A stretch of 64,000 nucleotides of DNA from Streptomyces sp. NBC_01233 (GTDB lineage: Bacteria; Actinomycetota; Actinomycetes; Streptomycetales; Streptomycetaceae), in assembly GCF_035989305.1 (NCBI RefSeq), contig NZ_CP108514.1, positions 1,789,501 to 1,853,500 of the forward strand, in the 5' to 3' direction. The notes under the pieces are model-generated. The model worked only from the letters and a program-made list of their open reading frames with translations, did not search any database and had not been told where the DNA came from. Every line of letters starts with the position of its first letter. The stretch's first letter is position 1. This document shows positions 1 to 8,471 of this stretch, piece after piece. A program made the translations under genes and the position numbers.

Positions 1-763
1 CGAGGGCGACGTGCTCGACGCCGTCGACGGTGGAGCGGTAGCCGTAGGCCGTGAACGCGCCGAAGGCGGTCGGCAGGCTGACCTCGGCCTCGCGGCGCAC
101 GGTGGGCTCGGCGGAGCGTCGGTAGGCGATCAGGTCCTCGATGGAGATGATCGTCAGGCCGTGCTTGCGGGCGAAGGGGATCAGCTCGGGCAGGCGCAGC
201 ATGACGCCGTCCTCGCCGGCGATCTCCACGATGGCACCGGCCGGGCGCAGGCCCGCGAGGCGGGCGAGGTCGACGGCCGCCTCGGTGTGGCCGTTGCGGA
301 CCAGGACGCCGCCCGGCTTGGCGCGCAGCGGGAAGATGTGGCCGGGGCGGACGAAGTCGCCGGGACCGCAGACCCCGTCGGCGAGGAGCCGCAGGGTGGT
401 GGCGCGGTCGGCGGCCGAGATGCCGGTGGAGACGCCGTGGGCGGCGCTCGCGTCGACGGAGACGGTGAAGGCGGTCTTCATCGACTCGGTGTTGTTCTGG
501 ACCATCTGGGGGAGTTCGAGCCGGTCCAGCTCGGGGCCCTCCATGGGGGCGCAGATCAGGCCGCGGCACTCGCTCATCATGAAGGCGATGATCTCGGGGG
601 TGGCCTTCTCGGCGGCGATGACGAGGTCGCCCTCGTTCTCGCGGTCCTCGTCGTCGACGACGACCACCGGCCGGCCCGCCGCGATGTCGCGGACGGCCTG
701 CTCGACGGGGTCGAGGCGGAAGGTCTCTTCGGGGATCTCGGGCACGGGCTTGAGGGTGGTCAT
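1..763 (-). CDS. ribBA: RibBA, 3,4-DHBP synthase / GTP cyclohydrolase II (3' part outside window)
   Basis: About 254 residues of the N-terminal half are visible; the gene runs off the left edge. The visible part is the 3,4-dihydroxy-2-butanone-4-phosphate synthase domain, which makes the four-carbon unit of riboflavin from ribulose 5-phosphate. It shows the acidic loop DDEDRENEGDL (about residues 37-47) that binds metal and substrate, and the HTEAAVDLARLAG segment. The last visible residues begin the GTP cyclohydrolase II half. The ATG overlaps the ribM stop as ATGA and has a good ribosome site (GGAAGGAG) inside the end of ribM, so the two are translationally coupled. It is the fourth gene of the operon under the FMN riboswitch. 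Whether the second domain is intact cannot be seen here. Confidence 0.95.
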   Translation of the reverse strand, partial: MTTLKPVPEIPEETFRLDPVEQAVRDIAAGRPVVVVDDEDRENEGDLVIAAEKATPEIIAFMMSECRGLICAPMEGPELDRLELPQMVQNNTESMKTAFTVSVDASAAHGVSTGISAADRATTLRLLADGVCGPGDFVRPGHIFPLRAKPGGVLVRNGHTEAAVDLARLAGLRPAGAIVEIAGEDGVMLRLPELIPFARKHGLTIISIEDLIAYRRSAEPTVRREAEVSLPTAFGAFTAYGYRSTVDGVEHVAL

Positions 764-1416
764 GCCGTTGCTCCTTCCGGGGCCGGGGCGGGGGTGGTGG
801 TGCGCGAGCGCTGGTACCAGTCGTAGGCGCCCCAGAGCACGAGGGCGAAGTACACGACGTAGACGAGGCCGGAGAAGGCCAGGCCGTTGTTGAAGGCGAG
901 GGGGACGCCGACCAGGTCGACGAGGAGCCAGGCGATCCAGAACTCGACGAGGCCGCGGGCCTGGGCGACCATGGCGACGATGGTGCCGACGAAGATGTAC
1001 GCGTCGGCCCACGGGCTCCAGGACAGGTCCGGGTAGAGCGTGAACAGGCCGCCGACGGCGAGGGTGCCGAGCGCCGCTCCGGCGAGGAGCAGTCCGCGCT
1101 CCTTCCAGGTGGCGGTGCGCACGGCGATGGAGCCGTCCTGGGCCTGCTGCCGGCCGAGCTGCCAGGCCCGCCAGCCCCACGCGGCCACGCCGATGACCAG
1201 GAGCTGCTTGCCGACGCCGCCCGCGAGGTGGGCGGAGGCGTAGGCGGCGATGAGGATCAGGCCGGAGAGGAGCTGGGCGGGCCAGGTCCATATGGAGCGG
1301 CGCCAGCCGAGGGCGAGCGCGGCCAGGCCCATCAGGTTGCCGATCATGTCGGACCAGATGACCTTCTGGCCGAAGACGGTGAAGGCCTCGGCGTTGAGCC
1401 AGGTCAGGGCGGTCAC
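760..1416 (-). CDS. ribM: RibM/PnuX-type riboflavin transporter (PnuC family)
   Basis: A 218-residue polytopic membrane protein of the PnuC family, with several hydrophobic helices and family signatures such as WTWPAQLLS and NNGLAFSGLVYVVYF near the C-terminus. PnuC proteins facilitate vitamin uptake. PnuC homologues that sit in actinobacterial rib operons under FMN riboswitches are known riboflavin importers (RibM, formerly PnuX), and the position between ribE and ribBA fits that role better than nicotinamide riboside transport. The GTG start overlaps the ribE stop by four bases. Substrate is inferred from context, not from a residue I can point to. Confidence 0.88.
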   Translation of the reverse strand: MTALTWLNAEAFTVFGQKVIWSDMIGNLMGLAALALGWRRSIWTWPAQLLSGLILIAAYASAHLAGGVGKQLLVIGVAAWGWRAWQLGRQQAQDGSIAVRTATWKERGLLLAGAALGTLAVGGLFTLYPDLSWSPWADAYIFVGTIVAMVAQARGLVEFWIAWLLVDLVGVPLAFNNGLAFSGLVYVVYFALVLWGAYDWYQRSRTTTPAPAPEGATA

Positions 1417-2042
1417 TGATCGTCTCCCGCCGGATTCGCGCGCAGCGGGTCCACCCCGGCGGCCAGGAGGCGCTCGACGTACTTCGCGAGGACGTCGACC
1501 TCCAGGTTGACCGGGTCGCCGGGCTGCTTGATGCCGAGCGTGGTCAGGGCGAGGGTGGTGGGGATGAGGCTGATCGTGAACCAGTCGGCGGCTGCCTCGA
1601 CCACGGTGAGGCTGACGCCGTCGACCGTGATGGAGCCCTTCTCGACCACGTACCGCGCGAGGTTCTCCGGGAGGGCGACCTTGACGATCTCCCAGTGCTC
1701 GGAGGGGGTCCGGGAGAGGATCTCGCCGGTGCCGTCCACGTGCCCCTGGACCAGGTGGCCGCCGAGTCGTCCGCCGAGGGCCATCGGACGCTCCAGGTTG
1801 ACCCGGGAGCCCTCGGCGAGGGCGCCGAGGCTGGAGCGGTTCAGGGTCTCCTGCATGACGTCGGCGGTGAACTCGCCGTCGGCGGTCTCCACGACGGTCA
1901 GGCAGACGCCGTTCACGGCGATGGAGTCGCCGTGCTTGGCGCCCTCGGTGACCAGGGGACCGCGCAGCCGGAAGCGGGAGGCCTCCTCGAGCTGCTCGAC
2001 GGCGGCGACCTCGCCCAGTTCTTCGACGATTCCGGTGAACAC
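1413..2042 (-). CDS. ribE: Riboflavin synthase alpha chain
   Basis: A 209-residue enzyme that dismutates two 6,7-dimethyl-8-ribityllumazine molecules to riboflavin. It starts with the signature MFTGIVEELGEV and has the internal duplication of the family: two beta-barrel lumazine-binding halves, the second beginning near GHLVQGHVDG (about residue 95), followed by ITVDGVSLTV, which mirrors IAVNGVCLTV in the first half. Length is typical. The start directly follows the ribD stop and the stop overlaps ribM, so it sits inside one coupled operon. B. subtilis/Streptomyces call it ribE; the E. coli name is ribC. Confidence 0.96.
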   Translation of the reverse strand: MFTGIVEELGEVAAVEQLEEASRFRLRGPLVTEGAKHGDSIAVNGVCLTVVETADGEFTADVMQETLNRSSLGALAEGSRVNLERPMALGGRLGGHLVQGHVDGTGEILSRTPSEHWEIVKVALPENLARYVVEKGSITVDGVSLTVVEAAADWFTISLIPTTLALTTLGIKQPGDPVNLEVDVLAKYVERLLAAGVDPLRANPAGDDQ

Positions 2043-3161
2043 TCAGCGCTCCTTGGGGGCGGTGGCGGGGATGGCGGTGATGCGGAGATCGGGGCCCACG
2101 CGGACGGCCTCGGTGAGCTCGAGGCGGACGGCGTGGGAGATGTTCGTGATGCCTGCGTCGCCGAAGGCCGCGGGGCCGGCGCCGAGCAGGGCCGGGGCGA
2201 GGTAGCCGACGACCCGGTCGACGGCTCCGCCTTCGACGAAGGCGCCCGCCAGGGTGGGACCGCCCTCCAGGAGGAGGGAGCGCACGCCACGGGCGTACAG
2301 CTCCTCCAGGAGCCGGAGGACCGGGATCCGGCCGTCCTGCAGGGGCAGCCGCAGGAGGTCGACGCCGGGCAGGTGGCGGGTGTCGGCATCCTCGGCGACG
2401 ACCAGCAGCGTGGGCGCGGAGTCGTCGAGGATGCGGGCGCCCGGCTGGAGTCCGGCGTGGGTGTCGAGGGCCACGCGCAGGGGCTGGGTGGCTCCGTCGA
2501 TGCCGCGTACGGCCAGGTGCGGGTCGTCGGCGCGCAGGGTGCCGCCGCCCACCAGGACGGCGTCGGCCTCGGCGCGCAGCCGGTGGACGTCCGCGCGGGA
2601 CTCGGCGGAGCTGATCCAGCGGCTGGTGCCGTCGGCTGCGGCGCTGCGGCCGTCGAGGGTGGCGGCGTACTTCCAGGTCACGTGGGGGCGGCCGAGCCGG
2701 ACGGAGGTCAGCCAGGCGGTGTTGCCGGCCTCGGCCTCCGCCTCCAGGAATCCGGCCTCGGTGTCGACCCCGGCGGCGCGCAGGGTGGCCGCGCCACCGC
2801 TGGCCCGCGGGTTCGGGTCGGAGACGGCGTAGACCACGCGGGCGATCCCGGCCTCGACGAGGGCGCGGGCGCAAGGTCCCGTACGGCCGGTGTGGTTGCA
2901 GGGTTCGAGGGTGACGTAGGCGGTGCCGCCGCGGGCCGCGTCGCCTGCGGTGCGCAAGGCGTTGACCTCGGCGTGCGGGCCGCCGGCCCGCTCGTGCCAG
3001 CCCTCGCCCACGACGGTGCCGGAGGCGTCGGTGATGACGCAGCCGACGACGGGGTTGGGGCTGGTGGAGCCGAGTCCGCGGGCGGCGAGCTCGACGGCTC
3101 GGCGCATGGCACGGGTACCCGCGTCGGATGCGGGTGCTGCGTGCGCGGCGTGTGTCGCCAC
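2043..3161 (-). CDS. ribD: RibD, bifunctional deaminase/reductase
   Basis: Converts the GTP cyclohydrolase II product by deamination and then side-chain reduction with NADPH. The N-terminal cytidine-deaminase-type domain has the zinc ligands HAEVNAL and PCNHTGRTGPC; the C-terminal reductase domain carries LLLEGGPTLAGAF. I place the start at the GTG at 3161 (372 residues), because a strong AGGAGG lies six bases upstream of it. An ATG six codons earlier (3179) has no ribosome site, and the AGGAGG would lie inside its coding sequence. First gene of the rib operon, about 90 bases downstream of the terminator hairpin of the riboswitch leader. Confidence 0.95.
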   Translation of the reverse strand: MATHAAHAAPASDAGTRAMRRAVELAARGLGSTSPNPVVGCVITDASGTVVGEGWHERAGGPHAEVNALRTAGDAARGGTAYVTLEPCNHTGRTGPCARALVEAGIARVVYAVSDPNPRASGGAATLRAAGVDTEAGFLEAEAEAGNTAWLTSVRLGRPHVTWKYAATLDGRSAAADGTSRWISSAESRADVHRLRAEADAVLVGGGTLRADDPHLAVRGIDGATQPLRVALDTHAGLQPGARILDDSAPTLLVVAEDADTRHLPGVDLLRLPLQDGRIPVLRLLEELYARGVRSLLLEGGPTLAGAFVEGGAVDRVVGYLAPALLGAGPAAFGDAGITNISHAVRLELTEAVRVGPDLRITAIPATAPKER

Positions 3162-3252
3162 CGGGTCCTCCTGCCTCATCGGGCACGGACTCCGGGGCCT
3201 GTCGGGATACGACAGATGAAGCGGTCCAGCTCACAGGGGGACGCCGAGGCCG

Positions 3253-3300
3253 AAAAAACGGTCCGATCGGGCATGTCCGCAGGGATATGCCGATGAACCG
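3253..3300 (-). terminator. Attenuator-like intrinsic terminator of the rib leader
   Basis: On the minus strand the leader reads CGGT-TC-ATCGG, a loop of about 19 bases, CCGAT-CGG-ACCG, then six T residues. The stem has two paired blocks (four and five base pairs) around an internal loop, followed at once by a U-tract. U-tracts are rare in Streptomyces terminators. Placed between the FMN aptamer and ribD, it could serve as the expression platform (premature termination when FMN is bound). The antiterminator pairing was not worked out. Confidence 0.55.
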
Positions 3301-3332
3301 CCGACGGCGGCGTACCCGTGACTGGCCCGCCG

Positions 3333-3460
3333 CGCACTGCCTCCCATCCGGACTTTAACCGTCGGTCCAGGAATCTCACCTGGTCAACCGGCCGCTGGCT
3401 GCGGACGGGTCGCGGACTATAACCGCCGGTTCGGAATTACACCGACCCCGGAGTGCGCTG
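3333..3460 (-). promoter_or_regulatory. FMN riboswitch (RFN element)
   Basis: Read on the minus strand, the segment has the RFN core: GGGGTCGGTGTAATTCCGAA, then ACCGGCGGTTATAGTCCGCGA, ACCAGGTGAGATTCCTGG, GACGGTTAAAGTCCGGATGG and a closing GGAGGCAG. The paired halves AACCGGCGG.. and the GTGAGATTCC hairpin are in the usual order. It binds FMN and turns down the downstream riboflavin synthesis and uptake genes. Confidence 0.96.
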
Positions 3461-3586
3461 CTACTGGTACTCCAGCCAGTCTGCCACGGGTGATCGGCCG
3501 CCATGCAGGTGATGCGGTGTGGCCTGGCTCACAGAGGGTGACCCGGAGGTGACCGCGTCCGGGACCCGGCCAAGTGGACCGGGGGT

Positions 3587-3628
3587 TGGTCCAGACCTAT
3601 TGACGGGGTGGTCTAGTCCTCTTAACGT
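3587..3628 (+). promoter_or_regulatory. Chitinase promoter with two DasR-like direct repeats
   Basis: Two 12-base repeats, TGGTCCAGACCT (3587-3598) and TGGTCTAGTCCT (3609-3620), start 22 bases apart. Between and around them is a good sigma70-like promoter: TTGACG (3600-3605), 17-base spacer, TAACGT (3623-3628). The second repeat lies inside the spacer, the first just upstream of -35. Paired 12-base repeats of this kind are known in Streptomyces chitinase promoters and resemble the DasR consensus ACTGGTCTAGACCACT. Control by N-acetylglucosamine metabolism through DasR is inferred. Confidence 0.8.
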
Positions 3629-3757
3629 TCCCTTCATCTTCCCGGGAACAGCCCGTCAGATGTGCGCACGTCACGGGCCAACACGCTTCTGTACCACCCC
3701 TGTTGCTTCACGTTGTGTCCAGTTGCGTCCTGCATCCTCCCCTCCCCAGGAGGCACC

Positions 3758-6112
3758 ATGCCGTCCCCCACACGTACGAGAGCGATGCTCCTGGCATCCG
3801 GCGCCGCAATCGCCGGACTGCTGGTGGGCGGGCTCTCCGCGGGCGTCTCGCACGCCGCCGACAACGAGTCCTGTCGCCCCGACGGGCTGTACAAGACGGC
3901 CGGCGTCGACGTCCCGTACTGCTCGGTCTACGACTCCGAAGGCCGCGAGAAGATGGGCGCCGACCACCAGCGCCGCGTCATCGGATACTTCACCGGCTGG
4001 CGCACCGGCAAGGACGGCACGCCCGCCTACCTCGCCCACAACATCCCGTGGTCCAAGGTCACCCACCTGAACTACGCCTTCGCCCACGTGGGCGCCGACA
4101 ACAAGATCTCGGTCGGCTCGGACAACGTGAACAACGCCGCCACCGGGATGACCTGGCCCGGCGTCGCGGGCGCCGAGATGGACCCGGCCCTCCCCTACAA
4201 GGGCCACTTCAACCAGCTGACGAAGTTCAAGAAGCAGTACCCGGGCGTCAAGACACTGATCTCGGTCGGCGGCTGGGCGGAGACCGGCGGCTATTTCGGT
4301 GACGACGGCAACCGGGTCGCCTCCGGCGGCTTCTACTCGATGGCCACGAACGCCGACGGCTCCGTGAACCAGGCCGGCATCGACACCTTCGCCGACTCCT
4401 CGGTCGAGTTCATCCGCAAGTACGGGTTCAACGGCGTCGACATCGACTACGAGTACCCGACCACGATGAAGGACGCCGGCAACCCGCTCGACTGGCAGCT
4501 GGCCAACGCCCGCCGCGCCGGCCTGGTCCAGGGCTACGCGGCCCTGATGAAGTCCCTGCGCGAGAAGCTCGACCGCGCGGGCGCCGCCGACGGCAAGCAC
4601 TACCTGCTCTCCGTCGCCGCCCCCTCCTCCGGCTACCTGCTGCGGGGCATGGAGACGTTCCAGGTCCAGAAGTACCTGGACTACGTCAACATCATGTCCT
4701 ACGACCTGCACGGCGCCTGGAACGAGCACGTCGGCCCCAACGCCTCGCTCTTCGACGACGGCAAGGACGGCGAACTGGCCGCCGCGGGCGTCTACTCCAC
4801 CTCCCAGTACGGCGGCATCGGCTACCTCAACACCGACTGGGCGTACCACTACTTCCGCGGCTCGATGCCGGGCGGCCGCATCAACATCGGCCTGCCCTAC
4901 TACACCCGCGGCTTCAAGAACGTGCAGGGCGGCACCGACGGCCTGTGGGGCAAGGCACCCGCGACCACCTGCCCGGCCGGCGCGGGCCTGACCAAGTGCG
5001 GTGACGGCGCGGTCGGCATCGACAACCTGTGGCACGACAAGGACACCAACGGGGTCGAGTCCCCGGCGGGCTCCAACCCGATGTGGCACGCCAAGAACCT
5101 GGAGAAGGGGGTCGTCGGCGACTACGTCACCAAGTACGGCTTCCCGGCGAACACCACGCTGACCGGCACCTACGTCCGCAAGTACGACTCCACCCTGGTG
5201 GCGCCGTGGCTGTGGAACGCGCAGAAGAAGGTCTTCCTCTCGACGGAGGACGAGCAGTCGGTCAGCGCCAAGGCCGACTACGTGGTCAACAAGGGCATCG
5301 GCGGCACGATGGTCTGGGAGCTCGCGGGCGACTACTCGTACAACGCGGCCAAGGGCCAGTACGAGATGGGCGACACCCTCACCGACGCGATGTACCAGAA
5401 GTTCAAGTCGGCCTCCCCGTACGGCGCGAAGAAGTCCAACGCGGCGCTTCCCGCCCAGGCCGTGAACATCAAGACGGAGTTCACCGAGTTCAAGCTGGGC
5501 GACTCCAACTACCCGCTCACCCCGAAGCTCAAGATCACCAACAACACGAACACGACGCTGCCCGGCGGCACCGAGTTCCAGTTCGACTACGGGACCTCGG
5601 CCCCGGACAACGCCTCCGACCAGTCGGGCTTCGGCACGAAGGTGATCGGCAGCGGTCACACCGGCAACAACGTCGGCGGCCTGAAGGGAGACTTCCAGCG
5701 GGTCTCCCTCAAGCTCCCGGCCTGGCAGACGCTGGCCCCCGGCGCCTCGGTGGACCTGGCGTTCAACTACTACCTGCCGGTCTCCACGCCCTCCAACTGG
5801 ACGGTGAACATCTCCGGCACCACCTACGCCCTCGCCGGTGACCTGGCACGCGGCACCACGGTGACGGAACCGGGCGGCACCCAGCCGCCGACCACTCCCC
5901 CGACCACCCCGCCGACGACTCCCCCGCCCACCACCCCTCCCCCGACGGGCGGGACCTGCACCAGTCCGGCGTACGTGGCGGGCACGGTCTACAACAGCGG
6001 CAACGTCGTCTCCCACAAGGGCCGCAACTGGAAGGCCCAGTGGTGGACGCAGAACGAAGAGCCCGGCACCACCGGAGAATGGGGTGTCTGGAAGGACCAG
6101 GGCACCTGCTGA
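3758..6112 (+). CDS. Secreted GH18 chitinase with C-terminal chitin-binding domain
   Basis: 784 residues. A signal peptide (about 1-33, cleaved near SHA-AD) is followed by a family 18 catalytic barrel. SVGGW is at 169-173 and the active-site strand [11 protein letters not shown] at 224-234, with catalytic Glu232 and Asp230; the first Asp of the usual DGxDxDxE is Asn225. Next come a beta-rich domain (about 580-710, carrying many Asn/Thr), a Thr-Pro linker made of PPTT repeats, and a C-terminal CBM5/12-type module with the aromatic residues of WKAQWWTQ and WGVWKDQG. The ATG has AGGAGG at 3748-3753. A perfect hairpin terminator follows. It degrades chitin outside the cell; the promoter repeats suggest control by chitin-derived sugars. 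Confidence 0.96.
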   Translation: MPSPTRTRAMLLASGAAIAGLLVGGLSAGVSHAADNESCRPDGLYKTAGVDVPYCSVYDSEGREKMGADHQRRVIGYFTGWRTGKDGTPAYLAHNIPWSKVTHLNYAFAHVGADNKISVGSDNVNNAATGMTWPGVAGAEMDPALPYKGHFNQLTKFKKQYPGVKTLISVGGWAETGGYFGDDGNRVASGGFYSMATNADGSVNQAGIDTFADSSVEFIRKYGFNGVDIDYEYPTTMKDAGNPLDWQLANARRAGLVQGYAALMKSLREKLDRAGAADGKHYLLSVAAPSSGYLLRGMETFQVQKYLDYVNIMSYDLHGAWNEHVGPNASLFDDGKDGELAAAGVYSTSQYGGIGYLNTDWAYHYFRGSMPGGRINIGLPYYTRGFKNVQGGTDGLWGKAPATTCPAGAGLTKCGDGAVGIDNLWHDKDTNGVESPAGSNPMWHAKNLEKGVVGDYVTKYGFPANTTLTGTYVRKYDSTLVAPWLWNAQKKVFLSTEDEQSVSAKADYVVNKGIGGTMVWELAGDYSYNAAKGQYEMGDTLTDAMYQKFKSASPYGAKKSNAALPAQAVNIKTEFTEFKLGDSNYPLTPKLKITNNTNTTLPGGTEFQFDYGTSAPDNASDQSGFGTKVIGSGHTGNNVGGLKGDFQRVSLKLPAWQTLAPGASVDLAFNYYLPVSTPSNWTVNISGTTYALAGDLARGTTVTEPGGTQPPTTPPTTPPTTPPPTTPPPTGGTCTSPAYVAGTVYNSGNVVSHKGRNWKAQWWTQNEEPGTTGEWGVWKDQGTC

Positions 6113-6135
6113 CCCCGGTCCGTGCGTGAGCGGGT

Positions 6136-6169
6136 GAGGACCCGGTGGCCCGGCGGCCACCGGGTCCTC
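6136..6169 (+). terminator. Terminator after the chitinase gene
   Basis: Perfect 15-base-pair stem GAGGACCCGGTGGCC / GGCCACCGGGTCCTC with a four-base loop (6151-6154), 24 bases after the chitinase stop. No U-tract, as usual in Streptomyces. Confidence 0.85.
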
Positions 6170-6190
6170 GCCCGTGCCTAGGCTGTCCCG

Positions 6191-7090
6191 GTGAACACCC
6201 ATGTCACCGCGACCGACGCGGACTTCGAGGAACACCGGCCCCGGATGTTCGGCATCGCCTACCGCATGCTCGGCTCCGCCGCGGAGGCCGAGGACACCGT
6301 GCAGGACGCGTACCTGCGCTGGGTGTCGGCCGACCGCGCGGACATCCGGCAGCCGGGGGCCTGGCTCGCCAAGGTCGTCACGAACCTGTGCCTCAACCAC
6401 CTCACCTCGGCGCGCGTCCGGCGCGAGGAGTACGTCGGACCCTGGCTCCCGGAGCCGGTCCTCACCGGGGACGGGACGCTCGGCCCGCTGGAGTCGGCGG
6501 AGCAGCGGGACAGCGTGTCCATGGCCCTGCTGGTGCTGCTGGAGCAGCTCACGCCGGTGGAGCGGGCGGTCTACGTGCTGCGCGAGGCCTTCGCGTACGG
6601 CCACCGGGAGATCGCCGGGCTCCTGGACCTCGGCGAGGCCAACTGCCGCCAGCTCTACCGGCGGGCGGCGGGCCGGGTGGCGGCGGAGCGGGCGGCCACC
6701 GAGGAGCGGCGCTTCGCACCGGACCCCGAGCGGTGGCAGAGCCTCGTGGAGACCTTCCTTTCGGCAGCGCGCGACGGGGACCTGGACCGGCTGGAGGGCC
6801 TGCTGACGGCCGACGTGCGGTACGTGTCGGACGGCGGCGGCGTGGTCGGCGCGGCGCTGCGGCCGATCCTTGGGCGGGACAAGGTGGCCCGGTTCTCGAT
6901 CGGGGTGCTGGAGAAATTCGCCGCAGGCCTGCCGGTCACCGTCGCGGAGGTCAACGGCACGCCCGCGCTGCTGTTCGGCGAGGTGGCGGTCCTCTTGGTG
7001 GAATTCGAGAATGGACTGGTCAGCGGCATCAACACGGTGGTCAATCCGGAGAAGCTGGCCTTCCTCCGGCGGCAGCTGTCACATTCCTGA
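6191..7090 (+). CDS. ECF41-type sigma factor with fused SnoaL-like domain
   Basis: 299 residues from a GTG start. Sigma2 region about 10-75, sigma4 region about 110-165 (helix-turn-helix YGHREIAGLLDLGEANCRQLYRR), then a SnoaL/NTF2-like C-terminal domain (about 180-299). The three hallmarks of group ECF41 are present: WLPEP in the sigma2-sigma4 linker (85-89), DGGG (214-217) and NPEKL near the end (285-289). In this group the C-terminal extension takes the place of an anti-sigma factor and tunes activity in cis. The usual genetic partner is a carboxymuconolactone decarboxylase, oxidoreductase or epimerase gene; here it is the NAD(P)-binding protein immediately downstream. Confidence 0.93.
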   Translation: MNTHVTATDADFEEHRPRMFGIAYRMLGSAAEAEDTVQDAYLRWVSADRADIRQPGAWLAKVVTNLCLNHLTSARVRREEYVGPWLPEPVLTGDGTLGPLESAEQRDSVSMALLVLLEQLTPVERAVYVLREAFAYGHREIAGLLDLGEANCRQLYRRAAGRVAAERAATEERRFAPDPERWQSLVETFLSAARDGDLDRLEGLLTADVRYVSDGGGVVGAALRPILGRDKVARFSIGVLEKFAAGLPVTVAEVNGTPALLFGEVAVLLVEFENGLVSGINTVVNPEKLAFLRRQLSHS

Positions 7091-7103
7091 GGGCTGTCCT
7101 GTC
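7077..7103 (+). promoter_or_regulatory. Candidate ECF41-dependent promoter
   Basis: TGTCACA (7077-7083), exactly 16 bases, then TGTC (7100-7103). The published ECF41 signature, as I recall it, is TGTCACA-N16-CGTC, so the -35 and spacing are exact and the -10 differs at one base. The -35 overlaps the sigma factor stop codon, and the oxidoreductase start lies 39 bases downstream of the -10. This would make the neighbour a direct target. Confidence 0.72.
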
Positions 7104-7142
7104 CCAGCTGGCGAAGAGACGTTCCCGGCGGAAGGCGGACCC

Positions 7143-7892
7143 ATGAGCACCATCCTCGTCACCGGAGGCACCGGCACCCTCGGCACGCTGGTCGTGTCCC
7201 GGCTGCGGGAGGCGGGCCACGAGGTCCGCGTCCTGAGCCGGCACGCCCCCGAGTATCCGGTGGACCTGCAGGACGGCAGCGGACTGGACGCGGCGACGGC
7301 GGGCGCGGAGGTGGTCGTGCACTGCGCGAGCGACACGCGCCGCGCGGGCAAGGGCGACGAGGTGGCCGCGGGGCACCTGGTCGACGCGGCCCGCCGGGCG
7401 GGGACGGTCGGCAACATCGTCTACATCTCGATCGTCGGGGTGGACGTGGTTCCGCTCGGCTACTACAAGGCGAAGCTGCGGGTGGAACGGATGCTGGAGG
7501 GATCCGGGCTGGGGGTGACGATCCTGCGCACCACGCAGTTCCACGACCTGGTGGCGCAGGTGACCGACCTGGCGGCCAAGCTGCCGGTCGTGCCGATGCC
7601 GAAGGGGGTCCCGGTGCAGCCGATCGCCGTCGAGGAGGTCGCGGACCGGCTGGCCGGCCTCGCGGTCCCCACCCCGGCGGGCCGGGTCCCCGACATGGGC
7701 GGCCCGCAGATCCGGCGCCTGACGGACCTGGCCCGCAGCTACCTCGAGGCGACCGGCCGCCGCGGCCGGGTGGTCCCCGTCCCCCTGGCGGGCAGGACGT
7801 ACGCCGCCTTCCGCCGGGGCGGCCACCTGGCCCCGTCCCACGCGGTGGGCAAGGGCACGTTCGCGGAGTTCCTCGCGGGGCGGGGGCGGTGA
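7143..7892 (+). CDS. NAD(P)-binding NmrA/SDR-like oxidoreductase (ECF41 partner)
   Basis: 249 residues, an atypical short-chain dehydrogenase/NmrA-like Rossmann protein. The dinucleotide motif TGGTGTLG is at residues 7-14, followed by HEVRVLSRH. A YYKAK segment (about residues 105-109) sits where extended SDRs have YxxxK. It is 52 bases downstream of the ECF41 sigma gene with its own candidate ECF41 promoter. Such partners are the conserved neighbours of ECF41 sigma factors; the physiological substrate is unknown. A tandem repeat array follows the stop codon. Confidence 0.88.
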   Translation: MSTILVTGGTGTLGTLVVSRLREAGHEVRVLSRHAPEYPVDLQDGSGLDAATAGAEVVVHCASDTRRAGKGDEVAAGHLVDAARRAGTVGNIVYISIVGVDVVPLGYYKAKLRVERMLEGSGLGVTILRTTQFHDLVAQVTDLAAKLPVVPMPKGVPVQPIAVEEVADRLAGLAVPTPAGRVPDMGGPQIRRLTDLARSYLEATGRRGRVVPVPLAGRTYAAFRRGGHLAPSHAVGKGTFAEFLAGRGR

Positions 7893-7924
7893 CAGGGCCG
7901 ACCCAACGGTTGTGACGGGGTCGG

Positions 7925-8343
7925 GCGTGTGCCGGGGGGATCCCCGCAGGCGCCCTTGGCCTCGCCGGCCGGAACACAACAGCCACGAACCCCGACGCTC
8001 CCGGGTTCCAGCGGGGCCGGGTGTGTGCCGGGGCGATCCCCGCAGGGCGCCCCAGGCCTCGCCGGCCGGAACACAACAGCCACAGCCCCCGACACGCCCC
8101 CAGGTTCCGCCAGGGCCGGGTGTGCGCGGGGGCACTCCCCGCAGGGCGCCCCAGGCCTCGCCGACCGGAACACAGCAGCCACAGCCCCGACGCACCCCCA
8201 GGTTCCGCCAGGGCCGGGTGTGCGCGGGGGCACTCCCCGCAGGGCGCCCTTGGCCCGGCCGACCGGAACACCACAGCCACGGACCCCGACGTTCCCGGGT
8301 TCCGGCGAGCCGGGTGTGTGCCGGGGCGATCCCCGCAGGGCGT
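7925..8343. repeat. Five-copy ~98-bp tandem repeat array
   Basis: Copies begin at about 7925, 8021, 8120, 8218 and 8314; the last is cut short at about 8343. Periods are 96-99 bases. Each unit opens with a GTGTGYGCSGGGG block and a small inverted repeat (GGGGATCCCC or GGGGCACTCCCC), then GCAGGGCGCCC, a GACCGGAACACMRCAGCCAC core and a CGGGTTCCGGC / CAGGTTCCGCC tail. Copies differ by scattered substitutions. The array lies between two convergent genes and fills most of the 579-base gap 7893-8471; the remainder (8344-8471) shows nothing I recognise. Open frames through it are repeat artefacts. Confidence 0.88.
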
Positions 8344-8471
8344 CGAACGCCATGTGGTTCGGCCCTCCGACCCCCCGCCACGTTCGGCGCCCGAGGAGAC
8401 GCCCCGGCGCGCGACCAGCCCCACCTCTCCCACAGGTCCCAGCCCCGCACGAGCGGCGCAGCCAACCGGGC

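Noticed and set aside
760..3234. 824-residue open frame across the rib operon, and other long antisense frames (for example 1695-3296 plus, 3671-6604 minus)
   Set aside because: They are shadows of real genes in a GC-rich genome: low-complexity Arg/Pro/Gly or Val/Gly/Glu sequence, no ribosome site, and the true genes match known families.
7925..8343. Possible CRISPR array
   Set aside because: Units are 96-99 bases and similar throughout, with no short conserved repeat separated by unique spacers and no cas genes.
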